From: Leishmania infantum JPCM5
Taxonomy: Eukaryota; Euglenozoa; Kinetoplastea; Trypanosomatida; Trypanosomatidae
Direction: 5' to 3'
NCBI RefSeq assembly: GCF_000002875.2
Contig: NC_009418.2
Span: 1,038,130-1,102,129, forward strand
DNA length: 64,000 nucleotides
The notes under the pieces are model-generated. The model ran no database searches, was not told the origin of the DNA, and worked only from the letters and a program-made list of their open reading frames with translations. Below, piece after piece: positions 32,764-42,137 of the stretch (its first letter is position 1; each line of letters opens with the position of its first letter). Made by a program: the position numbers and the translations under genes.

Positions 32764-33237
32764 CGTGCGTGACGCGTCAACGACCCTCTCGGGCTACGTG
32801 CTCTGCGCAACGAGAAGCGTCCTTCCTCTCATCCTTTTCGCTGTGCTCATAGAGGGGCCTCGTTTAAGTGAGCACATGCATCCGCGCACGTGATGCATGG
32901 GCGCACACGCTGCCGTGGATGGGTCTGTCGTTGATGGCGCACGTGCCGTATGCTGAAAAGTGCATCTGCGCACGGTGCCTCTCTCTTCCTCATTGACAGC
33001 GCCATGCCACCTCCTCTCTTCTCCTCTGCCCCATCGGTCGCGTACTCGTGTCCCCTCGTGAATGGTGCGTGGGTCGCGTCTTTTGTCTCCCTCGATTCTT
33101 GATTGCTGTTGCGCATGCGTACTGTGGCGACCAGTGAGCGATCTGCGTGACGCTCATATCCGTCTGGTTGAGTCAGCAACGACCACGACGCCTGGCATCT
33201 TCTTTGTTCTAGCGTTCACTCGTTGCCTGTGTGTCGA
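32764..33237. other. Intergenic region before TAH18
   Basis: No gene is seen; the right end leads into the acceptor for the next gene. Confidence 0.6.
33194..33212 (+). promoter_or_regulatory. Predicted spliced-leader acceptor for TAH18
   Basis: A short T/C tract ending TTGTTCTAG places AG at 33211-33212, 27 bases before ATG 33238, with no ATG between. Confidence 0.55.
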
Positions 33238-35112
33238 ATGACAGACCTTACGATTCTGTACGGGACGCAGACTGGCAACGCGGAGCGGCTAGCGCTGCGC
33301 ATCGCTCGACTGGCACTTTGCCGGGGGTTCGAGTGCGTCTCGTGCCTGCCCGCCGATGACCTGCCTATCGCCGAGTGGCCGCACACCGGAGGGCCTGTCG
33401 TTCTTATCTGCTCCAACGCAAATCAAGGAGATGCCCCAAACACGTTTCGCCGGTCGTGGGCGTCGCTGCTACAACCCACCGCCGCTGGCAGCATGGAGGG
33501 CCTGCAGTACGCTGTCTTCGGCTTGGGCGACTCTCTGTACCTGAAGTTCAACCACATGGCCAAGATGGTGCACAACCGTCTCCGGCAGCTGGGCGGCACA
33601 CCGATTGTGATGCGCGGGCTGGGGGATGAGAGCGACGCGACGGGCGTGGAGGAGGCATTGCAGCCCTGGCTCGCGGAGCTGTGGAAAGCACTTGAGAAAC
33701 CGGGCAAGTGCGGTGCCGCCGCACATACGCCGGCCTACCCGCAGGAGGACCTTCCTTTCTTTCCTCTTTTCAGCATTGCACCCGCCTCTGCGTGCGACGA
33801 GGCGACAGCTGGCGCGCTGTCTTCTTCCGCTAACGCCGCCATCGCGCCACTGCCGTATTTTGCCGACTCTGTGTTCTCCTGCGAGGTGGTGGCGAACAGG
33901 CGCCTCACGTCTGCTGCGTGCGAGCAGGTGGTCCATCACCTGGAGCTTCGCGCTGGCCCTGACACCACGGACGCCGCGGCGTACGATGTCGGCGATGCGC
34001 TCGGCATCTACTGCCCGAATCGCGAAGAGCTAGTAGAGGGGCTGCTGCGCGGACTGCAGCGAGACGGGGCAGAGATGGTGGTGGTGACCCCAGACGCCTC
34101 GCATGGACTCGTCCGTCAGCCCGCCCGCCCCTTCTTTGGGCGGCCTCTCTCGCTACGTTCGTTGCTTCGTCACTACTTTGACCTTGACGCTGTGGTGTCG
34201 CAAGAGTTCTTGTGGATGCTCGCGCATGAGGTGACTGGGGAGGACGAGGGCGCGGTCGACGTGCGGGAACGCCTCTACGAGCTGGCGGATCCGTCCAACG
34301 TGAACGATTACCTTCAGTATGCGCACCGTGAGAAGCGCAACCTATGCGAGGTCCTGCACGATTTCAAGGATCTTCATCCATCTCTGGAGTTGGTCTTGTC
34401 GTTTGCGATGCCGATGCTGCCGCGCTACTTCTCCATCGCCTCCGCGCCAGCAATGGACGGCGCAGGTCGTTTTGACCTCTGCGTAGGACTGCTGGACTGG
34501 CACACGCCACTCAAGCGCCACCGCACCGGGCTCTGCAGCTCCTACCTGGTGGGGGCGTCCCCCGGGACACGGCTGACGTGTTTTGTCTGGCAGGGCTCCC
34601 TTGCACTTCCTGCTACACCGACGCCGCTGCTGTGCATCGCGACGGGGACGGGTGTTGCACCAATTCGCAGTGTTCTGCGGCAGGTCGCCGGCCTTTCGAC
34701 GCAGGGCTGGGATGATGTGCCGGTGGTGCTTGTATTTGGATGCCGACGTGAGGCGGAGGATTACCTTTACCGCGAGGAGTGGGCGACGCTGAAGGAGATG
34801 GGTGCATTGCCCACCCTCCGAGTTATCCCGGCCTTCTCGCGAGACACCGACAAGAAGGTTTACGTGCAGCACAAGCTCGGCCAGCACGCAAGGCTGACGT
34901 CGTCCTTTTTGCAGCCCGAGGGCGCCGGTGTCCCGCCGGGTGTGGTGTACGTGTGTGGAAACGCGAAGCAGATGCCGAAGGACGTGCAGCACACCCTAGA
35001 GCAGATTGTCGAGGCGACCGTGGCAGAGGTGCAGGACGAAGCCGGGGCGGCCGCGCACATCAGGGCCCTTGGCCGCGTGGGTCGCTATCAGATCGACTCG
35101 TGGTCGGCGTAG
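33238..35112 (+). CDS. TAH18: NADPH-dependent diflavin reductase (TAH18/NDOR1)
   Basis: This 624-residue diflavin reductase passes electrons from NADPH through FAD and FMN to the cytosolic iron-sulfur assembly factor Dre2/CIAPIN1. The N-terminal flavodoxin domain has the FMN loop TQTGN (10-14) and GLGDSLYLKF. The FAD domain has RYFSIAS (396-402) and GLCSSYL. The NADPH domain has ATGTGVAP (468-475), FGCRREAEDYLY and VYVCGNAKQMPKDV. The protein lacks a membrane anchor and has the compact ~600-residue length of TAH18/NDOR1 rather than cytochrome P450 reductase (~680). The linker near residues 160-205 is Ala/Ser-rich. The start is the first ATG after the predicted acceptor, directly before the conserved TILYGTQTGN. 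Distinguishing it from other diflavin enzymes of Leishmania is by length and motif wording. Confidence 0.9.
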   Translation: MTDLTILYGTQTGNAERLALRIARLALCRGFECVSCLPADDLPIAEWPHTGGPVVLICSNANQGDAPNTFRRSWASLLQPTAAGSMEGLQYAVFGLGDSLYLKFNHMAKMVHNRLRQLGGTPIVMRGLGDESDATGVEEALQPWLAELWKALEKPGKCGAAAHTPAYPQEDLPFFPLFSIAPASACDEATAGALSSSANAAIAPLPYFADSVFSCEVVANRRLTSAACEQVVHHLELRAGPDTTDAAAYDVGDALGIYCPNREELVEGLLRGLQRDGAEMVVVTPDASHGLVRQPARPFFGRPLSLRSLLRHYFDLDAVVSQEFLWMLAHEVTGEDEGAVDVRERLYELADPSNVNDYLQYAHREKRNLCEVLHDFKDLHPSLELVLSFAMPMLPRYFSIASAPAMDGAGRFDLCVGLLDWHTPLKRHRTGLCSSYLVGASPGTRLTCFVWQGSLALPATPTPLLCIATGTGVAPIRSVLRQVAGLSTQGWDDVPVVLVFGCRREAEDYLYREEWATLKEMGALPTLRVIPAFSRDTDKKVYVQHKLGQHARLTSSFLQPEGAGVPPGVVYVCGNAKQMPKDVQHTLEQIVEATVAEVQDEAGAAAHIRALGRVGRYQIDSWSA

Positions 35113-36073
35113 GCGCGAACATTTTTGTGTGTGCGTGTGTGTGTTACTCTCTTTCAACGGCACGCTGTGCTTCAGTTGATCATTCGCCACCAACACCACG
35201 GTGCCACCTCGATGGACTCACGGCAGCCAAGAACATGAGACAAGCAGTGCGGTGAGGTGAGGCGCCGGTAGTTTGTTTGCATAGTCATGCGCGTCCCTGC
35301 TCGCGACCCCTTTGCCTGCGTCTGCACCTGTACGACGGAGAACTATCCCGGGCAAGCAACCCTGAACTGGGGGACACTCAACAGGCTGCTTGTGCTGCAG
35401 AGCTTGCGATCGCGTGATCATAACCGTTGCCCCTCTGCAGGCAAACTCTCTCAGTGCACCATCCTCTACTGGATTTGCGCAACGGCGCTACAACTGGTAT
35501 CTCTTCCTCTGTTGCCCCCCCGTCTCTCTCCGGCGCCATAACCGTTCTTTACTATCGCTTGAGCCGCTATTGACGCGTCGCATTGCACACCGACCCTTGT
35601 TCTCCCCTCCTCCACGCGTGCTTAGTCGTCTTGCGCGTGGCGGCGGCACCGATCCTTTGCGCCCGCGGCGCGCCGTGCGTGCAGGAAACACAAACGCAAG
35701 CACAGTGCTCTGCTTGCCCGCCACACACCTGTGCAGGTACCTTCCCCCCCTTGATGGACACGCTGCACGCATTTTCTGAGCAGCATACCGAGCGCTCCTG
35801 TTTTTTTTTTCTGTTGGTAGCTTGTTTTACCTGCTCGCTGTCTGTGGCTGGCCTGGCTGTTGGCTACTCTGCATGAGCGAAAGCCCGGCGAAGAGCGGCG
35901 TATGCGAGCGCGTGTGTGTCGTGGACACTTCAACGTCACCGTGACTCACTTCCGGCGTTGCTCTGCGTGACCCACACTTTCAACGGTCCCGTCCTCTCTC
36001 CAATCGCTACTTTCCTCCCTCCCATTCGTCTCATCGTACACGGGCGATTGTGCCGCCGTTGCCGTTGAAGAAG
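35113..36073. other. Intergenic region between TAH18 and WD40 gene
   Basis: No gene is supported. Pyrimidine-rich sequence at 35985-36040 probably directs trans-splicing of the next gene. Confidence 0.6.
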
Positions 36074-37717
36074 ATGGCTGACCATTCCGCTTCCTCGGCC
36101 GCGTCGCAGGGGGCTGCGAGCGCCTCTCAGCACCAGCGCATCCTCTTGCAAAAGCAGCTTACCGAGGTGCGCATGGAAAACACTATCCTGCGCCAACAGC
36201 TGTACCAAGTGAGCACTCTGCTCGACATCGCCGTGAGCAAGCTGGGTACTATGGGTGTGTCGCTCGAGACACCCATCGACATCCGCGCACTGCGCACGGA
36301 GGCGTTGCAACGGGCACATGCTGAGACGGCCCAGGCCCAATACAACGCAATCGGAGCCTCACCAGAGAGTGGCAAATCCCCTGCGCAGCATCACAGCAAG
36401 AAATTCCAGATGCGCCAGCAGCTGCGGGAGCACACAAGGGCGGTGCAGTGCTGCGCCTTTTCCGACAGCGAGGATCTCCTCATCGCCACTGGCGGCATGG
36501 ACTGCCGCCTAATCGTGCAGAACTACTTAAGCGGGGCGAAGCTGTGGGATGCCACGGCGCACGAGGAGGCGGTGAGCGACGTCGCGTGGATGAATTACAA
36601 CTGCCTGCTCTCCGCGTCGTACGACAATACGGTGAAGCTGTGGGATGTGAACGGCGGAACGACGAACAAGGACGTGCTGTACCAGTACACTACCCACGGT
36701 TTTGTGCTCTCTGCCATTCCGCTAGGACCGTCGCTGTTCGCTTGCGCCGACTCGCGACACAAGACGGCCATCGTTGACGTCCGTGTCGGCGGAAAGGGTA
36801 TGGTGCAGGAACACGACTACCGCATCAACTCACTGAGCTATGACGAGGCCGCTCAGCAGCTGCTGATGGGGCAGAGCAACGGCGTTGTGTCAATTTGGGA
36901 TATGCGGCGGCCTGATCAGGTTCTGTCCACCGCCAACAGCAGCATCGGTGGCATTTTGCCAGGTTCGTCTTCACCACCGCCGCCGCCGCTGCCGCCTCAG
37001 CAGCATCAGCATCAGCGATGTGGCTCCATAAACGACATGAACGGCGCTGTAGAAGGGGACGCCGCACCCATGACGACGCTGGAGGACGGCGCTGCGGGCG
37101 GCAGCAACATTCCCGGATCAAACAGCGGTCTCATGGCAAGCGGCAGCGCCAACAGCGTCGGCGGCCCACCCCGCTTCACCCGCGCCACGGAGATCGAGAA
37201 TGAGCCGTCGCGCTCGCCCATCTCCTTTATTGCCCACTTTCACAGCGACGATGACACGTGTCGGCTTCTGTGTGTCTCGGGCGACAACATGGTGCGGCTT
37301 TATCGCGGCAACTTCAGCGCTTTCACCGGCGGCGGTCGCAAGGACGGCATCGGCCTTTATGTTTTGCGCAACGTCCTCGCAGGCGTGCCGACGCGCGGCA
37401 ACGTTATGCGTTGCGGTTTCTGGAAGGGAGAGCGTGATAAGACGGAGATGTCGGTCTTCTTTGACGATGGCGAAATGGACGGCGTGTCTCGGCCGCCGCG
37501 GCGCTTGACAGAGTGCGACTTGCTCGTCACAGGCGGGCCCGACAACACCGCGCAGGTGTGTGACGTTACCGATGATGGCGGTGCGGTGGTGCTGGAGCGG
37601 CTGGAGGGTCATCGCGACCGCGTAACCGGGGCAACGGTGCGCCGCTCCCGCAAACCGATCATCGCCACGATGAGCGCAGACTCCACGGTGCGCATTTGGA
37701 TGCCTGTCAAGTCCTGA
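36074..37717 (+). CDS. WD40-repeat protein with N-terminal coiled coil
   Basis: This 547-residue protein starts with a short low-complexity leader and a coiled coil (about residues 19-65; QRILLQKQLTEVRMENTILRQQL). WD repeats follow from about 118 to 290, for example HTRAVQCCAF, NTVKLWDVNG and GVVSIWDMRR. A disordered insert rich in Pro, Gln/His and Ser/Gly (about 295-370) separates them from the last repeats (about 380-547), ending DSTVRIWMPVKS. The two parts together could make one seven-blade propeller interrupted by the insert. Overall order recalls WDR13-like proteins, but I would not name it. WD propellers act as protein-interaction platforms; partner and location are unknown. Start is the first ATG of the frame, in a good purine context. 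Confidence 0.85.
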   Translation: MADHSASSAASQGAASASQHQRILLQKQLTEVRMENTILRQQLYQVSTLLDIAVSKLGTMGVSLETPIDIRALRTEALQRAHAETAQAQYNAIGASPESGKSPAQHHSKKFQMRQQLREHTRAVQCCAFSDSEDLLIATGGMDCRLIVQNYLSGAKLWDATAHEEAVSDVAWMNYNCLLSASYDNTVKLWDVNGGTTNKDVLYQYTTHGFVLSAIPLGPSLFACADSRHKTAIVDVRVGGKGMVQEHDYRINSLSYDEAAQQLLMGQSNGVVSIWDMRRPDQVLSTANSSIGGILPGSSSPPPPPLPPQQHQHQRCGSINDMNGAVEGDAAPMTTLEDGAAGGSNIPGSNSGLMASGSANSVGGPPRFTRATEIENEPSRSPISFIAHFHSDDDTCRLLCVSGDNMVRLYRGNFSAFTGGGRKDGIGLYVLRNVLAGVPTRGNVMRCGFWKGERDKTEMSVFFDDGEMDGVSRPPRRLTECDLLVTGGPDNTAQVCDVTDDGGAVVLERLEGHRDRVTGATVRRSRKPIIATMSADSTVRIWMPVKS

Positions 37718-38887
37718 TGTGAGGCATGTGACAGTCGTGGGGAGGATTGCCGTGGGCGGCAGCCCGTCTTTGGGACGGGCTTACGCTGCATCTCTGCTTG
37801 TGTGCTTTCGTTTACGTGCCTCTGTGTGTGGGCGTGCTCCTGCGCGTGTGCGCGTGCGCATGATGTCCCCTTGACTGTTGCTTTTACGGACAGCGGCGCC
37901 TTGGTCTATTCGAGGACGCATGCTCATGCAGTGCGGCTTTAGGCACCGTGTGCCCTGTGCGACTCGCCGCTTCTTTTTTCTCGCTTGTTGCGCTCGTGCC
38001 TCAGATGGTCAACACACAGACTCACAAGAAAACGAGAAACACACCGTAGTGTTTTTTCTGGAATGTGAGCCCCATCCACTCTTTCCCAGTGACACCCGCA
38101 CCTCGCCCCTTTCCACTGTCCCAGCAATGCGGTCGGCAAAACGGAAAACAGACATGTACACCCGGCCGGTGCCCGGGCGCGTGGTCTCTTTCCACACCGT
38201 CTGCTGTGCGCTTCGTTGTTTCGCTCCCTCTCTCACAAGCATACAGTTCATCGTCTCCTTGCGCCGCTTTCCTTCTCCCCTGCCAGGTCAAGCTTCAAGT
38301 GTCCCGGGGCAGCGGAGGACCCTCCCAGGCAGCCTTGCGAACAAATCCTCCACACACACACCTCCCTATATACGCATATATATCTATATACATACAGTTG
38401 CACACACGCGCTGACCGGCGAAGGCAGGCGCTTTTCTTTTCCATTTTACGCTTTCCTGCCATCACATCTGTGTAGCGTGGCACGCACAAGGTTGTCTCTC
38501 CCGCACGCATCACTGATTGACGCCACCACACCCTTCGACGGCGCACGTTTGATTTGCTTGCTTTCAGTTTCTGTGTCCATATTCACCTGCCTAGACTTAG
38601 ATCTGGTAGCGCCGCTACCTGCTGCTGCGCGTGCGCTCCTTCCTTATTGTTTTATTTCGTCCGCTCTGCTTGTTAACCTGCAACCTGACTGCAAATCACC
38701 ACTTCCTCAGCCGCTGCCGGACGTTGCCGTAGATCATCGAGTTAGGGACAGGTTGGAAACCACTGCGTCGTTTTCGTTATTAGTATTTTCATATACGGCT
38801 GCTTCGCGGTCGCGTCGCACCACCAGCGCAACTCCTGCCACGACAGTGGCCGTTGAGTGAAGTTACCCAGGCACTCACAGAAGGACA
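37718..38887. other. Intergenic region before the 581-residue protein
   Basis: No gene is supported. It includes TG-rich sequence at 37795-37860, and an AT-rich tract at 38366-38396 next to a CA-rich stretch. Confidence 0.6.
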
Positions 38888-40633
38888 ATGACCAACACTC
38901 ATACACACTCACCAATGACCTGTGCACCACAGGTTCACCACTCTGCACCTAATATCCTTGCGTTTCACGATAGCCATCATGATTTGATAAAGGGCACACT
39001 CGCGCCCGACCTGCATGGCAACCTCCCGCGCCACCTTCGCAGTGTGATTCTGCAGACAAACCGGGCACCATTTCGGCTACCTGCTACGGGCGCGCCGCGG
39101 TCCTCACCGTATCGCACGCCGCAGTGGACTGAGCTCAGCGAGTGCATTCGTGAAGTGTCGCCACCTCCCTTCCCAGATGAGGATGTCCGTCGCCTCGCCG
39201 GATCCCGCGCAGAGCCGCTCTCTCACTCGCCATCGACGACGATGTCTTTGCCAGGATATGCGGTGGTAAGGCGCCTCGCAGATCTTTCTCAGGCGTCCGA
39301 TGTAGACCCGGCAGCCATCACAGCCGCTCTGCGAGAGGCTGAGAGGGTGCTGGAGGTTCCCATGGACGCCGGCACAAACCGTGAATATGCACGCTGCAGC
39401 GGTGCGATGATTGCCGAGCGCTCCACAGACGAGGAGCGCTTACCTCTGAGTCGTGGGCGAGCGACATCGTCGGTCGCGTCATCCGCCTCTGCCCGGCTTC
39501 GCGAGGAGGATGCTCAATCGCGATGCCCGCGCCACCACCATGAGCACCCGCGGCATCAGCGCCACCACTGCGATGGGAGCCGTGCACTTTCACCTGAGCA
39601 CGTCACTGCAGCCTCCGGATTAGGGGCAGCATCTTGCTTCCACAGCTCCTCACCCTGGGGTTGGCCAGCCCCCGCACCTGTCCTTTCTGGATCGCCGGCG
39701 CCGCCCCGTCCCGCTCCCACTGCAACAAATTCGCCAGCGAACAACCACGCCGGCCCCCATGCATCTTCCAGCACAGCGGGCGTTCTTGACCCCACCCTGC
39801 GTTGGTATGACGTGTACTACGCCTGGATGTTCTACTACCAGCAGCTGTACGCCGCACAGGCGCTGCAGGAACGGCAGCGGCAGCGCGCGAAGCGAGGGAA
39901 GAGAGAGAAGAGAGAGAGTCACCGCACTCCTCACGGCAGGCATGCTGTCTCTCGCGCAGCCAGCTCGGGGCCGGAAGCGTCGATGGGAAACCAAGAAGAT
40001 GGCACCCACTATGCTCACGTGCTGCGGCAGCCTCGCGCCGTGGCACGGGTAGAGCGAGGTGGCGGTCCCGAAGGGGCCGTTCGTAGTATGTCCGAGGCTT
40101 CCGTGTCAATGAGTGCACAGCCGATTCGTCATCATTGCCCCATTTCACCTCCAAAGCCAAGCACTCACACCCGCGCGTCGCAAACACCACGGGTGCCGGG
40201 TGAGAAAAACGCAAAAGGTGACGACCGGGCAGCGCGTCTTCGCGCGGAGCTGCGCCGCCTCGAGGAGGAGTACGCGACCTTGTCGTCTTCGTTGGCCGAT
40301 GTCGAAGGTGACGAGGCGCAGCCTCCGACCTGTGCTGATGGCCGCATCAGACAGTTTGCTGCTGCCTCTGCCGCAGGCGCGACCATCGCAAGACCGCAGC
40401 CAGCGTTTCCACCTGCACCAGCAGAGGCTCGCGCGCAGAGGGGTAAGTGGCTGGACAGCCGCGACGATGTCGGCCCAACCTCGCACCGAGGTTCTGCAGC
40501 TCCAGCGGAAACGTGGCAGGCTCTTTCGGAGCGTCAGCGCAACGAAACCTTTCACTCGATGGCGCGCGTCCGCGCAAGTCGTGGTCCCTCACCACAGCCG
40601 CTCTCACGTCAGCGACCACAGTGGCGACACTGA
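38888..40633 (+). CDS. Disordered coiled-coil protein of unknown function
   Basis: I do not recognise this 581-residue protein. It is rich in Ser, Pro, Ala, Arg and His and is mostly predicted disordered. Two islands look structured. One is an aromatic stretch at about 301-325 (LRWYDVYYAWMFYYQQLYAAQ) followed by a Gln/Arg/Lys-rich helix with KRGKREKRES. The other is a short coiled coil at about 446-470 (ARLRAELRRLEEEYATLSS). Such islands are often interaction motifs in cytoskeletal or RNA-associated kinetoplastid proteins, but that is only an inference. A His-rich patch (RHHHEHPRHQRHH) lies near residue 215. Another in-frame ATG at 38915 is possible. Codon use is GC3-rich, supporting a real gene. 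Confidence 0.7.
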   Translation: MTNTHTHSPMTCAPQVHHSAPNILAFHDSHHDLIKGTLAPDLHGNLPRHLRSVILQTNRAPFRLPATGAPRSSPYRTPQWTELSECIREVSPPPFPDEDVRRLAGSRAEPLSHSPSTTMSLPGYAVVRRLADLSQASDVDPAAITAALREAERVLEVPMDAGTNREYARCSGAMIAERSTDEERLPLSRGRATSSVASSASARLREEDAQSRCPRHHHEHPRHQRHHCDGSRALSPEHVTAASGLGAASCFHSSSPWGWPAPAPVLSGSPAPPRPAPTATNSPANNHAGPHASSSTAGVLDPTLRWYDVYYAWMFYYQQLYAAQALQERQRQRAKRGKREKRESHRTPHGRHAVSRAASSGPEASMGNQEDGTHYAHVLRQPRAVARVERGGGPEGAVRSMSEASVSMSAQPIRHHCPISPPKPSTHTRASQTPRVPGEKNAKGDDRAARLRAELRRLEEEYATLSSSLADVEGDEAQPPTCADGRIRQFAAASAAGATIARPQPAFPPAPAEARAQRGKWLDSRDDVGPTSHRGSAAPAETWQALSERQRNETFHSMARVRASRGPSPQPLSRQRPQWRH

Positions 40634-41369
40634 CGGCGCACCGGCGACGGCTGCGTTTTTTTTTTTTCCTGCGGTGTTTCCGCGCAACGGTGCGACGTTA
40701 CAAGGACGCACAGGAGAACTTGAGGAAAGAGGCAAAACACGTGAGTCACCGAAGCGCAGCACTCCAGCTCGCTGTGCCGTTGTCGCGCAGCCATGCCTGC
40801 AACACCGAAGACGGAAGAATGAAGAAGATCCGGAGGGGAGATTCGCACAGAGGGAGGCACAGAGCGACGGTGTCTTTTGTATGTCTGCCGTTCGACTTGT
40901 TTTCACGAGACACTTGAGGGAGCTGGAGAGGAGGTCAGTAGGGAGACGCCGATACCTCGCAGGTGCCATGTGCCCCGTTCGACACGCCGACAGCGGCAGA
41001 GCAGCCGTGAGTTTTGTATGCCCCCCCCCCTCCCCCGCCTATGACGCTGCTCTGCACTCGTGTCCAATCTATCCACGCATATTCTCTCCTTCTTTCAACT
41101 CCGTTCTCGATCCTTTCTCTTTCTCGCCGGAATCGCTCACACACCAGCTGCGCAGTCAACAACCGGAGGTGGATCACTTGACCTTCCGTGCTCATCCGCG
41201 CGTGCCGACTTTCTCTTTTTTTCCGTTATCCCCGAACGAACTCTGTCCCTTTTTCCCCTCCTGAGATTAAAATTTTTTTTCCTCCGTTAGTGACCCTCCT
41301 CATCATCGCCCACCCTTGTTTCTCCGAGTGAGCATTCCTTCCCATTTTCTCGTCTTCATCTGCATCACT
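40634..41369. other. Intergenic region before eIF3g
   Basis: No gene is supported. A T run at 40656-40668 and a C run near 41022-41034 are present. The right end is strongly pyrimidine-rich. Confidence 0.65.
41271..41290 (+). promoter_or_regulatory. Predicted spliced-leader acceptor for eIF3g
   Basis: A T/C tract ends in CCGTTAG with AG at 41289-41290, 79 bases before ATG 41370. Confidence 0.55.
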
Positions 41370-42137
41370 ATGTCGAACTGGGCAGATGCCGCGCAGGACG
41401 AGGAGCAGTACCAGGCAGCGTACGGCTCCGACGACAACGACAGCTTATCCGAGTACCAGGAGCCGAAGCCGTCATGGGATACTGCCAAGACGGAGATCAC
41501 CTTCGAGGTGGACGCCGATGGCAACCGCTTCGAGGTGATGCGGAAGGTGCGCTCGTACCACGTCGATCGCCCGGTCACGATGGCGGACATTCGCGCGAAG
41601 CTCGCGCACTTTGGCAAGGGCAAGGGCGACCAGTCCACTCTCGTCTCGGCGGAGCCGCCGCTGGCGCTTGAGATGGGCTCAGTCGACCAGTTCGAGCGCG
41701 AGAGCCGTGCGGAGGTGAAGCGTATGATTCACGAGGCTAGCGGTATCGACGTCGCTGTCAAGGACGAGCACCTGCGTATTGTGCGCGAGATGGAGGAGAA
41801 GGCGAAAAAGGATCCAAGGGTAGTGCGCAGCGGCGCCGGCTCCACCTGGGGCGCGATTGCGTCCAAGTCTACGGACAACCGCGAACAGTCAACCACCGGC
41901 ATCCGTATTCGCAACTTGTCCGACGACATCACGCAGGAGAACCTGTCCCGCATTTTCGAGGGTCGCGGGTGGATCACGAAGAACGTGCGCATTCCTCGCG
42001 GCGACAATAACCAGACGCGCGGTTTCGCGTTTGTGATCTTCGAGGAGGCGTGGATGGCGGATGCGGCCATCAAGGAAGGCAAGTTCCACTTCAAAAATGT
42101 GGTGCTGGACGTCTCGCGTGCCGAGACCCGCACGTAA
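41370..42137 (+). CDS. EIF3G: Translation initiation factor eIF3 subunit g
   Basis: This 255-residue protein has the eIF3g layout: an acidic N-terminal region beginning MSNWADAAQDEEQY, a conserved central segment that binds eIF3i in other eukaryotes (about residues 28-75), and a C-terminal RRM (about 177-253). RNP2 is IRIRNL (178-183) and RNP1 is RGFAFVIF (217-224). WGAI near residue 157 is a short conserved-looking spot before the RRM. The CCHC zinc knuckle found in the middle of animal and yeast eIF3g is not visible. The factor takes part in scanning and 40S recruitment within eIF3. The start is the first ATG after the acceptor and begins a run of strong coding sequence. Confidence 0.85.
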   Translation: MSNWADAAQDEEQYQAAYGSDDNDSLSEYQEPKPSWDTAKTEITFEVDADGNRFEVMRKVRSYHVDRPVTMADIRAKLAHFGKGKGDQSTLVSAEPPLALEMGSVDQFERESRAEVKRMIHEASGIDVAVKDEHLRIVREMEEKAKKDPRVVRSGAGSTWGAIASKSTDNREQSTTGIRIRNLSDDITQENLSRIFEGRGWITKNVRIPRGDNNQTRGFAFVIFEEAWMADAAIKEGKFHFKNVVLDVSRAETRT

